Of a stretch of 64,000 nt of DNA, positions 30,014 to 37,773 are shown in pieces (position 1 is the first letter of the stretch; every line of letters starts with the position of its first letter). The notes beneath the pieces are model-generated. The model was not told where the DNA came from and searched no databases. It was given only the letters and a program-made list of their open reading frames with translations. Source of the DNA: Protula sp. h YS-2021 (lineage: Eukaryota > Annelida > Polychaeta > Sabellida > Serpulidae); assembly GCA_949752745.1 (NCBI GenBank), contig OX457032.1, positions 15,265,720 to 15,329,719 of the forward strand. The letters are read 5' to 3'. The translations under genes and the position numbers were made by a program.

Positions 30014-30257
30014 ATTGGCGAAATTGTATAAACACGTCTAAGCAGTTCTCAGTCACACGCACTTCTAATTCATTTGAGACTGCTAGGAGAAAGCCAGGTA
30101 TCCTGAACTTCTCTAGATGGTCTTTCAACACGGATTGGTCATCAAGTGATAGGACGAGATACTGTCCAAAATGTCTTAGCACAATGTCATCATATTCGTT
30201 TCTCAGATATGAGAACCCATGCGTAATTGGTTTATATTCCGTTAAAAAGTCTTCCAT
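29916..30257 (-). CDS. PC4-like paralogue C (diverged)
   Basis: 113 codons from the ATG at 30,257 (MEDFLTEYKP); the TTG upstream is not a likely start. Pattern: LRHFGQYLVLSLDDQSVLKD, LEVRVTENCLDVFIQFRQY, ITLNTVEWYALLQALD. The C-terminal signature matches its neighbours and the left-arm 21,240 protein. Overlaps paralogue D by 98 bp. It belongs to the four-gene minus-strand cluster downstream of the polymerase. Confidence 0.5.
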   Translation of the reverse strand: MEDFLTEYKPITHGFSYLRNEYDDIVLRHFGQYLVLSLDDQSVLKDHLEKFRIPGFLLAVSNELEVRVTENCLDVFIQFRQYDELTENYDYITLNTVEWYALLQALDWKEPNA

Positions 30258-30314
30258 CTCGTTCAACAGTCAGATGAACTATGAGCTGTCTCCTTGTCTG
30301 CAAAGACGTTTTTT

Positions 30315-30686
30315 TTATGCTCGCAAGATGGCGAAGAGTGGATGTTGTATCACTTCTAGGAATCGTAAGACTGCGCGCCAGTTCTTGATATCAAAGATGA
30401 TCAAATCTGTATATGGTGTATCTGGTACAACTCCCTTATAATCCTCTGGATAATCCTGTAAAAGATTTCTACAGATTTCTACACGTATGTTAGAATCATA
30501 TTCAGCCACTATCACTTCCACTTTATTTTCAAGTCTACGTTTAAACCCAGCTTCAAGTGGTATGTTTTTAAAGTCTTTCCACACTTCAGGTTTTAAACGA
30601 TGATAACTTGTCTTAGAATCTAGTATCACTTCATTCCTCTCATTGACAGTAAGGTAAACACCACCGTTCAGCATGAGTGCATTCAT
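30315..30686 (-). CDS. PC4-like paralogue B (tandem half-domains, diverged)
   Basis: 123 codons (MNALMLNGGVYLTVNERN). Two repeats of the same strand-strand-helix pattern: GVYLTVNERNEVILDS with LKPEVWKDF, then KVEVIVAEYDSNIRVEICRN and LIIFDIKNWRAVLRFLEV. Conserved position of the helix tryptophan. It starts 14 bp after the stop of the clear PC4 gene. Confidence 0.5.
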   Translation of the reverse strand: MNALMLNGGVYLTVNERNEVILDSKTSYHRLKPEVWKDFKNIPLEAGFKRRLENKVEVIVAEYDSNIRVEICRNLLQDYPEDYKGVVPDTPYTDLIIFDIKNWRAVLRFLEVIQHPLFAILRA

Positions 30687-30699
30687 GATTGTTACCTTG

Positions 30700-31047
30700 T
30701 TATGACTTGTCGTCTTGTCTGCGAAGCCTTTTATCCACTTCTTTCACCTGCTTCTTCATCATTTTCCATTCAGGTATTGTCAGCAAAATTCCCTTTTTCG
30801 TTGGACGGTTTTTTCCAGTCCCCTCATCTCTGAGGTATTTGCGAATGTTTACCACACCTTCATTACTTTGTTTCATAATCTTGATATACTTTCCATTGCC
30901 TAGAGAAAGCATTCCATCCCACGACTGTGGTGTTGGTACCGTCGTCTCCACTTTTAATTTCTTAATGGTAGTATCAGGATGTTTCACTTTCATGTCTTTC
31001 ACCGTATCTGCTAGAGTATCCATATCCGTTGGTGCAGATCTTTTCAT
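30700..31047 (-). CDS. PC4/p15-type ssDNA-binding coactivator domain protein
   Basis: 115 codons. After a charged leader (MKRSAPTDMDTLADTVKDMK) the C-terminal part is a recognisable PC4 domain: MLSLGNGKYIKIMKQSNEGV, VNIRKYLRD, then KNRPTKKGILLTIPEWKMMK. The KKGI-x-L-x-x-x-x-W core is the family hallmark. PC4 proteins bind single-stranded or melted DNA as dimers, and act in transcription and replication. The TATA box TATATAAG (31,102-31,109) lies inside the 3' end of the polymerase gene. It is the least diverged of the element's PC4-like proteins. Confidence 0.88.
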   Translation of the reverse strand: MKRSAPTDMDTLADTVKDMKVKHPDTTIKKLKVETTVPTPQSWDGMLSLGNGKYIKIMKQSNEGVVNIRKYLRDEGTGKNRPTKKGILLTIPEWKMMKKQVKEVDKRLRRQDDKS

Positions 31048-31101
31048 GTTGACGCTTCAGTGTTCACACCACAACTAACTCTCAAGTTGAAGTGTCTCCC
31101 C

Positions 31102-31109
31102 CTTATATA
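31102..31109 (-). promoter_or_regulatory. TATA box of the PC4 cluster, inside the polymerase 3' end
   Basis: On the minus strand the sequence is gTATATAAGg. It overlaps the polymerase stop codon region (31,103) and lies about 55 bp upstream of the PC4 start codon, so the cluster can be transcribed separately from the polymerase. Confidence 0.55.
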
Positions 31110-34100
31110 CTGTAATGCCCATGCGCCAAAGTGGAATAGCCATCACTCATCACATATCGCTTGTCATCAAAGGGAGAGAGAGCCACTTTCCTCAACTTCT
31201 CCGAGAAGATCTGGTGGTTATGACTTCGAATGATGTGTCCTGTAGTCATCGTTTGCGTTTGGTTGAACAAACTGTCTCTATACTGCTGATGTTTCATCCG
31301 TCTTTGACACGCGCGAGTGATGCCTTTGGCCGTACGTTTTTCTTTCCCACCATACATCATACTATACATTTTCGGCCGAAGTCCAACAAACTCTTCAATG
31401 GGAATGCCCGCCGTCTCATCTTTCATTTTCCCAAGCACTTTCTTGTTCACGTTGGAATGTAGGAAATGATCTGGCGGATAGTCACTTGTGTCGAACAAGT
31501 CAGCATCTTCCTGCATGTCTTTGTATATATCTTCCGTTTCTATGTCATAACATAGACTGTCGGTGTCGCTGAACAAGAGTTTGGCGTTGGGATACTTGGT
31601 CATGATGTAGTTGTAATGAAAGTGGAACATGAGCACCTTGCTGAGGTCGAGAATGGTGAACCCAACTTGAATGGGTTTATCCAGAAGCAGATCCACTTTG
31701 CGCAAATGTACCGCGGTCAAATCTTCGTTGAAAATTCTAAATTTGTGGAAGGAAGGTTTGGCTACAAGTTTCTTGAACCGCTTTTCCTGGTGAACAAGTT
31801 CCACATTCATGCGCTTTCTTACATTTTCCATGGTTTTGCCAAACACAGAGTTGTTCATCAGTTTGAAAAAGTCTTTCTCAAACGGGTTCTTGGCCAACTT
31901 TCTCTTTTCCGTGTTCAAGGAGATGTATTTTGCCAACCATTTGCTCTGTGCAAACATGATGGCACGATGCACCTTCGTGACTTTCAATCCCAGTGAGACA
32001 TATTGCTGTAAATTTCTATAATGAAGCACATATTTCTTCTTGTCACACAAGTTGGGAATGAGCTTTTCACTAGGTTTACCTTTCATGTTTAGATCTTTCC
32101 GTAGCTTCTGACTATGTTTTGACAATTCTCCCACTTTCACACATTTCCGTTCTGGAGCCACTGGATAGTGATTATGATGATCATGGATTGAATATGGGTA
32201 TTCCAAATCCACTTCTAAAATGTATCCAATCTCGTCATCTTCATCCACATCCATAAAGTCAATGGATTCTGGCTCGCTCACCCACATAAATCCACTTTCC
32301 GGCATGCTTTGCGACATAGCCCAGCCATACAAGTTGTTTGCATCCAGGTAAGTCAAGTAGTTGGTTGGTTTCGTGGGATCGTAATCTGGTACGTAGGGGT
32401 TATTTGCTTTCGCATACTTGTGTGTGATGACAGATATTCCTCCACGTAAACCTTGTTCAACCATTTGGTACATGTCAATGTCGTTGATCAATTCCAATTT
32501 CACCTTTGTCGCTTTCAACATGGCATCCCACGACAGTCCTGGCGCTGTATAGTAGTGAGCAGGATCCAATTCATACGTGTTGAGACATACGTGACGAAAG
32601 TTTTCAAACACGTCAGCCAGCAGCAACACATCTGATTTCAGGTACAAGTCATGGTATTCGCCAAATGTAGTACAGTGGAATGTCTCCCACACCTTCTGCG
32701 CATGCGCATAATCCTCATCGCTAATGTCTTCTTCACTGAGTAGACTGTAAAACTTGTCCTTGGACGGCAGTTGTGTTTCAGCAAACTTGGATGGCTCATC
32801 CACGTAATCATAAGGGTACACTCCCTTTCTCAACAGTAACTCTTGTTGGTCGCTATCGTGAATGTGTGACGTCATGTGATAAAAGTTGTCTTTCCCTTCT
32901 GCTGCCAGGTTGGAGACCAACTTCTGTAGAGAAGTACTCATGAACTGAAAGCTGTCTGTAAATTTCAGATTGCTCATGGTGAATGCAATATATTTCTCAA
33001 CGGTGTTGGGAATGACTGTAATCCTTTCGTTTTTGAACTTTCCAATTTCTTCCATGATCAAATGGCTGTCGTAGCCTCGTAAATTGTGGAAAAAGACAGG
33101 AATGATGAAAGAATCTTCAACATCCTGCTGATCTTTTCGAAATCGGAATTGTAAATTGCATTGACTATGTGCAGCTCCGCGGTATTTGCCATTGATATGG
33201 TCATGATCTCTCACATGATCTGCTCCTAGAGGCTCATGACAAATGTAGCAATCTGTCGCGTTCTTATAATGCTCTTCATCTTCATGAGTCATCACCATTT
33301 TCTTTGGCTGTAGCAAGCCATGCACAATACGATCACGCTCATTCACCATATGGTCTAAAAAGACTTTCACAGCATTATCTCCTCGATATACGACTGGAGC
33401 GCGTGTCTCATACTGGCTCACAACCACATAGGCAAAGCTGTTTGGACGATGATGCTGATACTTGTCTCCTTCATGCTTTTTCGTGAAACATTCAAAGTCT
33501 GCATAAATGACAAACGGCGCTCGCTGTTGTTTGGCTACATTCTTGAACTTGATGAAGGGTTCCTTGGGAAATGATAAACGTTGTGCGCCATGCTTGCCAC
33601 ACACTTCACGATGCTTGTCTAAAAGATCTTGTCGCATAAACCCATGAAGACAGTTGAAACAATAAAAAGTTGTATGCTTATATTTTGATCGATAAGCCAT
33701 CAGTCTGCTGAAATTCTTGATGAGGCAGTAATGTCTTGTCTTGTCATTGCTAATCAAAAGCAAGTTGATTTCTCTCGCACTGGTGTTTCGGCTGAGTTGT
33801 ATGGGAACAACGACATCATGTTCATATCCAAACACGTTAATGGACACATCATTCTCCTTTTCAAACTTTGGAATGTCTGTAATCGGTGTTGGAAATGTCA
33901 TGCCTTCTACCTTCAATTCGTTCTCAAATAGCTTGTATTGATTCACACGCTCTGGGTTTACATTTGTTGAAGGGTGAAGGTGAGCCAATACAGACCATAA
34001 GAAACATTTGTTGTCTTTATTCTGAATGTTTAACACCGCCTTTGTACTCTTTACTTTCTTCGGTAGTGGGATAAAACTGCTTGCTTCCAATGGTGCTGAC

Positions 34101-34780
34101 GTCGCTGTATGCACTTCAATGAATAATATGTTATCCAACACCCAGCCAGAACCTTGTCGCTCATGTTCATCAAACCTGGTAAATAATTCTTTATAGGCTT
34201 CTGGCAAGTCCTTCTCAATATCTGTTGGATTGTATGCTGCATACGTTGGACTACTGATGAAGGCATTATCCACTTGTTCTACCATCACGCCTTCAACATT
34301 TGGTGTCATTTTCTTGAAGCGTGCATGCACGACAATGTACCATTTCATACCACGGTTTAACGTTTCTAGCAAATGTCTCTTGATTCGGTTCTCTTGTTGT
34401 CGCATTTCAAGTAGCAAATCTGATCCATCTTCAGGCTCAAACCGTCTTTCCTGCGCGTTTTCACCAAGACTCACTCTTCTGCCTCTGCCTACTTGCACTG
34501 TCTCTTTCTTTCTTTGTTCTTCATGAGACACATTTTCCATCTCAGCACATGCATGTGTCTCAAATGCATCCAAAGATGAAAATATCTTGACGCATTTACA
34601 GCAGAGGACTGGATCAGGTCTGTCAACACCATCTTGTACGGTCTTTCGTCTCTTGGCTTCAATCTGCTCAACAAGCTCTTCATGAGCACGTTTCATCCTA
34701 GCTGGTTTGCATGTATGTGTCACGAACACTTCCAGAGATGGAAATGTCACATCACAATCATGACAGTAGACTGGTGCCAT
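31103..34780 (-). CDS. Protein-primed family B DNA polymerase
   Basis: 1,225 codons from the ATG at 34,780 (MAPVYCHDC); an in-frame TTG five codons upstream is not a credible start. Two C2H2-type fingers open the protein (CHDCDVTFPSLEVFVTHTC; CCKCVKIFSSLDAFETHAC). Residues about 255-355 carry a possible cysteine-protease-like module (DNKCFLWSVLAHLHP, HYCLIKNFSRL). Then a further finger, Exo I FVIYADFECF (about 427), an HNH/treble-clef insert CYICHEPL...DHDHINGKYRG...CNLQF (about 510-545), Exo II FHNLRGYDSHL (about 570), Pol A YLDANNLYGW (about 812), Pol B NSVFGK (about 977) and Pol C FSDTDSL (about 1075). It replicates the element from its ends. No tyrosine primer can be assigned by eye. Confidence 0.95.
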   Translation of the reverse strand: MAPVYCHDCDVTFPSLEVFVTHTCKPARMKRAHEELVEQIEAKRRKTVQDGVDRPDPVLCCKCVKIFSSLDAFETHACAEMENVSHEEQRKKETVQVGRGRRVSLGENAQERRFEPEDGSDLLLEMRQQENRIKRHLLETLNRGMKWYIVVHARFKKMTPNVEGVMVEQVDNAFISSPTYAAYNPTDIEKDLPEAYKELFTRFDEHERQGSGWVLDNILFIEVHTATSAPLEASSFIPLPKKVKSTKAVLNIQNKDNKCFLWSVLAHLHPSTNVNPERVNQYKLFENELKVEGMTFPTPITDIPKFEKENDVSINVFGYEHDVVVPIQLSRNTSAREINLLLISNDKTRHYCLIKNFSRLMAYRSKYKHTTFYCFNCLHGFMRQDLLDKHREVCGKHGAQRLSFPKEPFIKFKNVAKQQRAPFVIYADFECFTKKHEGDKYQHHRPNSFAYVVVSQYETRAPVVYRGDNAVKVFLDHMVNERDRIVHGLLQPKKMVMTHEDEEHYKNATDCYICHEPLGADHVRDHDHINGKYRGAAHSQCNLQFRFRKDQQDVEDSFIIPVFFHNLRGYDSHLIMEEIGKFKNERITVIPNTVEKYIAFTMSNLKFTDSFQFMSTSLQKLVSNLAAEGKDNFYHMTSHIHDSDQQELLLRKGVYPYDYVDEPSKFAETQLPSKDKFYSLLSEEDISDEDYAHAQKVWETFHCTTFGEYHDLYLKSDVLLLADVFENFRHVCLNTYELDPAHYYTAPGLSWDAMLKATKVKLELINDIDMYQMVEQGLRGGISVITHKYAKANNPYVPDYDPTKPTNYLTYLDANNLYGWAMSQSMPESGFMWVSEPESIDFMDVDEDDEIGYILEVDLEYPYSIHDHHNHYPVAPERKCVKVGELSKHSQKLRKDLNMKGKPSEKLIPNLCDKKKYVLHYRNLQQYVSLGLKVTKVHRAIMFAQSKWLAKYISLNTEKRKLAKNPFEKDFFKLMNNSVFGKTMENVRKRMNVELVHQEKRFKKLVAKPSFHKFRIFNEDLTAVHLRKVDLLLDKPIQVGFTILDLSKVLMFHFHYNYIMTKYPNAKLLFSDTDSLCYDIETEDIYKDMQEDADLFDTSDYPPDHFLHSNVNKKVLGKMKDETAGIPIEEFVGLRPKMYSMMYGGKEKRTAKGITRACQRRMKHQQYRDSLFNQTQTMTTGHIIRSHNHQIFSEKLRKVALSPFDDKRYVMSDGYSTLAHGHYSI

Positions 34781-34838
34781 CTGGTGCTTCTTCAACTGCT
34801 GGAACTGAAATGAAGTAAAATATACGTTTCACTCTTCC

Positions 34839-34996
34839 TTTTATACCACTTCAATGGTGTGTTGACTCAGCAGAATGTATCACTAGTTGACTAGTTGACA
34901 TGTTTCACTCATGCTTTTATGCTACTTCCATGTAATCAAAATATGGTGTGTAACTTTTCAAACTTGTTCCAAAATGTTAAAATTGCTGACTCAGCA
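34839..34996 (-). promoter_or_regulatory. Polymerase promoter: TATA with AP-1/Maf sites
   Basis: On the minus strand TATAAAAgg lies at 34,845-34,837. Upstream are a TGACTCAGCA half-palindrome (34,863-34,872) and a perfect T-MARE TGCTGACTCAGCA (34,984-34,996), the same 13-mer as in the left arm at 21,132. The start codon is about 60 bp downstream of the TATA. Confidence 0.65.
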
Positions 34997-35247
34997 GAAT
35001 TTTACTTGTGTATATGAATGTCTTACTTACAGTTGTGAAGTTGTACAGCTGTTATACAGCAGAGACATCTAGCGGTGAAGTTAACTGACGGTGAAGTTAA
35101 ATGGTCTGTCAAATGGTATTCATCCGCCAACTAGACCTGAAATGTGATAAAATGTATTCTCTCTCTCACACACACAGACAGACATGTTTTGCTTCATTTC
35201 ATAATATAGGATGGCCCTTAAAAGGGCCCGAAATATTTTAGTATATA

Positions 35248-35523
35248 TCAGCAGCAGTTATGGGGTTGTCCCTCATATTCCAACCACACTTGACACTTGC
35301 AGTATCGTTGAGTCAGTGTTACTATGCGGTTGTTCCACATAAATGTAATTACTACGTCAGGCTTCACTGCAGTGATCTGAGTTGGAAATTGTAGCACCTC
35401 CTCCAAAGCATATGTAATATCAGCTGCTTCAGCTTCATCACGCATATTTACCCAGATGCAAACAGATTCATTCGCTTGAAACGCTGTTAAGTCATCAATG
35501 ATGATAGCTGGTGTGTTATCCAT
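35248..35523 (-). CDS. Right-terminal accessory protein, unknown
   Basis: 91 codons from the ATG at 35,523 (MDNTPAIIIDDLTAFQANES), downstream of a TATA at 35,570-35,563. The longer frame reaching into the G-tract array is not credible. Acidic middle (MRDEAEAADITYALEEVL) and a C-terminal CKC...CC that could bind metal. Its 5' region and promoter are the inverted homologue of the left end (20,460-20,560). I do not recognise a family. Confidence 0.55.
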   Translation of the reverse strand: MDNTPAIIIDDLTAFQANESVCIWVNMRDEAEAADITYALEEVLQFPTQITAVKPDVVITFMWNNRIVTLTQRYCKCQVWLEYEGQPHNCC

Positions 35524-35562
35524 GATGTGTCTGACAATGTCTCTAAGCCTTGAGACACCACA

Positions 35563-35570
35563 CTTATATA
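35563..35570 (-). promoter_or_regulatory. TATA box, right terminal unit
   Basis: TATATAAG on the minus strand, in a block shared with the left end ('aagtgt.gtgtctc.aggctta'). The two ends thus carry sister promoters pointing inward. Confidence 0.6.
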
Positions 35571-35615
35571 GGATTTTATCATGCTGATTCGACAAAAATT
35601 TTTTGGTGCTCTCCT

Positions 35616-35826
35616 GGGGGGGGGGGGGGGGTCGGTACATAGTATGTCCTAGGGGGGGGGGGGTCGGTACATAGTATGTCCTAGGGGGGGGGGGGTCGGT
35701 ACATAGTATGTCCTAGGGGGGGGGGGGTCGGTACATAGTATGTCCTGGGGGGGGGGGGGTCGGTACATAGTATGTCCTAGGGGGGGGGGGGGTCGGTACA
35801 TAGTATGTCCTAGGGGGGGGGGGTCG
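35616..35826. repeat. Right subterminal tandem array (about 31 bp x 7) with G-tracts
   Basis: Seven units of 'gtcggtacatagtatgtcct' plus 'ag' and a run of 10-16 G. The inverted single copy of this unit is at about 20,363-20,398 in the left arm. The left arm's own 75-bp unit is absent here. The polarity of the homopolymers is inverted between ends, so both arms have C-tracts on the strand whose 5' end is terminal. Confidence 0.95.
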
Positions 35827-35844
35827 GGTTCATTGGCTTCATGT

Positions 35845-36212
35845 TGATTGACAGGTCGGGTTCATTGGCTTCATGTTGATTGACTCGGCCAAACCACTTT
35901 CGCTCCAGACAGCATCATCTCAGTATGACGTCATGATGACGTCACACATGGTCGCGCCTATCCTAACGCTTATCATGACTTCCGGTCCAGACATGATGAC
36001 GTCACTTCCGGTCCAGACATCATGATGTCACTTCCGGTCCAGACATGATGACGTCACTTCCACTCCAGACAGCACTTCCGGTCTAGACAGCACTTCCGGT
36101 CTAGACAGCACTTCCGGTCCAGACATGATGACGTCACTTCCAGACATGATGACGTCACTTCCAGACAGTATGACGTCACAAAATGCAGTAGAAACGGTGT
36201 TTTCACCCTACT
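35845..36212 (-). repeat. Right terminal inverted repeat (368 bp)
   Basis: Inverted counterpart of 19,394-19,761 with the same CRE/ETS array. Just inside, the 33-bp block 'tcgggttcattggcttcatg...' is duplicated, which is the only visible difference in repeat structure from the left end. Confidence 0.95.
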
Positions 36213-36218
36213 CAGGCC
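36213..36218. repeat. Right target-site duplication (caggcc)
   Basis: Exact repeat of 19,388-19,393, directly following CCCTACT at the right terminus. Confidence 0.93.
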
Positions 36219-37773
36219 ACATATCGCCGGGTGCGCAACTAGCTTTTATCTAAAAAAGGAGTCACATGATATCAAAATGGCCGAAAAGTTTGTTTACTTA
36301 TAAAAAAGTTGTCAATGTCAGTTTAGGCCCACTGAGCAACCAAACTGGAACCAGTAGGTCCAGCTCCTCCTTACATTTACTCTGTATAGATATATCTTGC
36401 AGAGTGACAACGCCTTCAGCTGTTCAGCCACTAGGGGACTAAACTAAAAACAAAAAGGCTTCCGCAAATCAGCTGTCAAGTGTTTGAAAATGAGGTTGAG
36501 ATTTTGAGATGTAGTCTGACCAAAAATTTAAATAAAGGGGTTACGTGTTACCTGCGTAATATCTCAGTTAACTGATAGATGCAGACATAAATGTTCAAAA
36601 AAAATCGACATTGGTTTACATACTGTGAGAGTATTATTGCTACTCCCAGATGACTCTTGCTTCCTTCGCAGCATGAGTCATAGCTCCTATAATATAACAT
36701 GTCGCTGATGTCAATTTTGGCGCACGACTGGGGCCAGTGGCGTTATGGGATGCATCACATAAATAACCCAATTACAAACTAAAGCGAACAATTTTATAAG
36801 CAAATGCCAAATTTGAAATGAGAAAAAATATATGTTTTCTTTAGATCAGGATGTATTATTCCCCATTATCGCCCACAACAACAATAAATCTACAGTTCTA
36901 AAACCACTCTTCACTCAAGTTTGGTAGTTTTGCGGAGGTCGAAAATAATGCGCCAGGATACTTCACGGTGTTCTTTTTAGTCCTGCTAGTCCGAACCTCA
37001 GTGTCCTGGAACGTGAAAAATACAGAACCTCGAAAATTGAGATCAATAGCTATTTCTGTTACAAGAACGGTGACCGTTTCTGACCGGGGAAGACAGAAAG
37101 GGTCCACTGGGACTACATTATTGCATAAAAATTTGGGAAAAATCTGCAGATTTGCCAGAGATGATAACAATCTTCGTTGCCATTTCATTGTATCTGGGTT
37201 ATAATTCTCTTAGAGATGCCGACGTGGTCGGACTGATCTACTTAACGTCCATTTCTTGTATTCTCGTGGGTATAATTTCTTATTCCGGAAGATACGCGAG
37301 AGCAGCATTACCCAAAAAATTCACATCAAAACCCTGATTTATGAAAACTTATGCACCACTAGAAAGGAAACACAAAATGCAATCCCAAGTGTATATTTTT
37401 CATAGTACCTCTGCAAAGTACAGGACATTTTTTTATATGTAAATAACAATTTAACCGTTGTTATATAACAGCTAACCTCTGAAATTCTGTAGGCAAATAA
37501 TAATCCTGTCCAAGAAAATATAAAATTTGTTTCCACGCAGTTGCCTAAAATTTCTCACTGACGAAATGTTTGACTGTTTCAAAAAGCTCTTGCATGACTA
37601 CACAGAGCACATTTTGACAGAAAAAGGGATCTTCTATACCGTGGATTCTTTCTGTGTATTTTAGCCCTGGTGTTCAAGCTGTATCGTAGCTGAATTACAG
37701 TACCTAACAATATAATTGTGCAGCATCATAAGAAGGTGACTGTTTAAAGAGAGCAAAACAGAAATCAAACAAA
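36219..37773. other. Intergenic region upstream of HPS5
   Basis: No confident gene. A frame at 37,152-37,337 encodes a hydrophobic peptide with two possible membrane spans, but it has no supporting context. The stretch probably contains the HPS5 promoter and 5' leader, and together with 16,378-19,387 it formed one divergent intergenic space before the Polinton inserted. Confidence 0.5.

Larger units (their letters stand above)
19394..36212. mobile_element. Complete Maverick/Polinton (adintovirus-like) element
   Basis: 16,819 bp bounded by 368-bp terminal inverted repeats starting AGTAGGGTGAAAACACC, with the 6-bp duplication caggcc on both sides. It encodes integrase, packaging ATPase, two small virion candidates, a small acylated-type protein, minor and major capsid proteins, a membrane-active-like basic protein, protease, protein-primed polymerase B, and accessory genes including a NADAR protein and five PC4-like proteins. 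No frameshift or stop is visible in any hallmark gene. It sits between the 5' ends of two divergent host genes. Polintons replicate by protein priming and encode capsids, so this may be an integrated virus genome. Confidence 0.97.

Noticed and set aside
35524..35640. N-terminal extension of the right-end gene starting with a poly-Pro tract
   Set aside because: It reads through the G-tract array and the TATA box; the ATG at 35,523 lies correctly downstream of the TATA.
19394..36212. LTR retrotransposon reading of the flanking repeats and integrase
   Set aside because: The repeats are inverted, not direct; there is no reverse transcriptase or RNase H; and the polymerase is family B.
37152..37337. 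Small two-span membrane protein
   Set aside because: A single hydrophobic frame in an AT-rich intergenic stretch with no neighbour, promoter or homology evidence.
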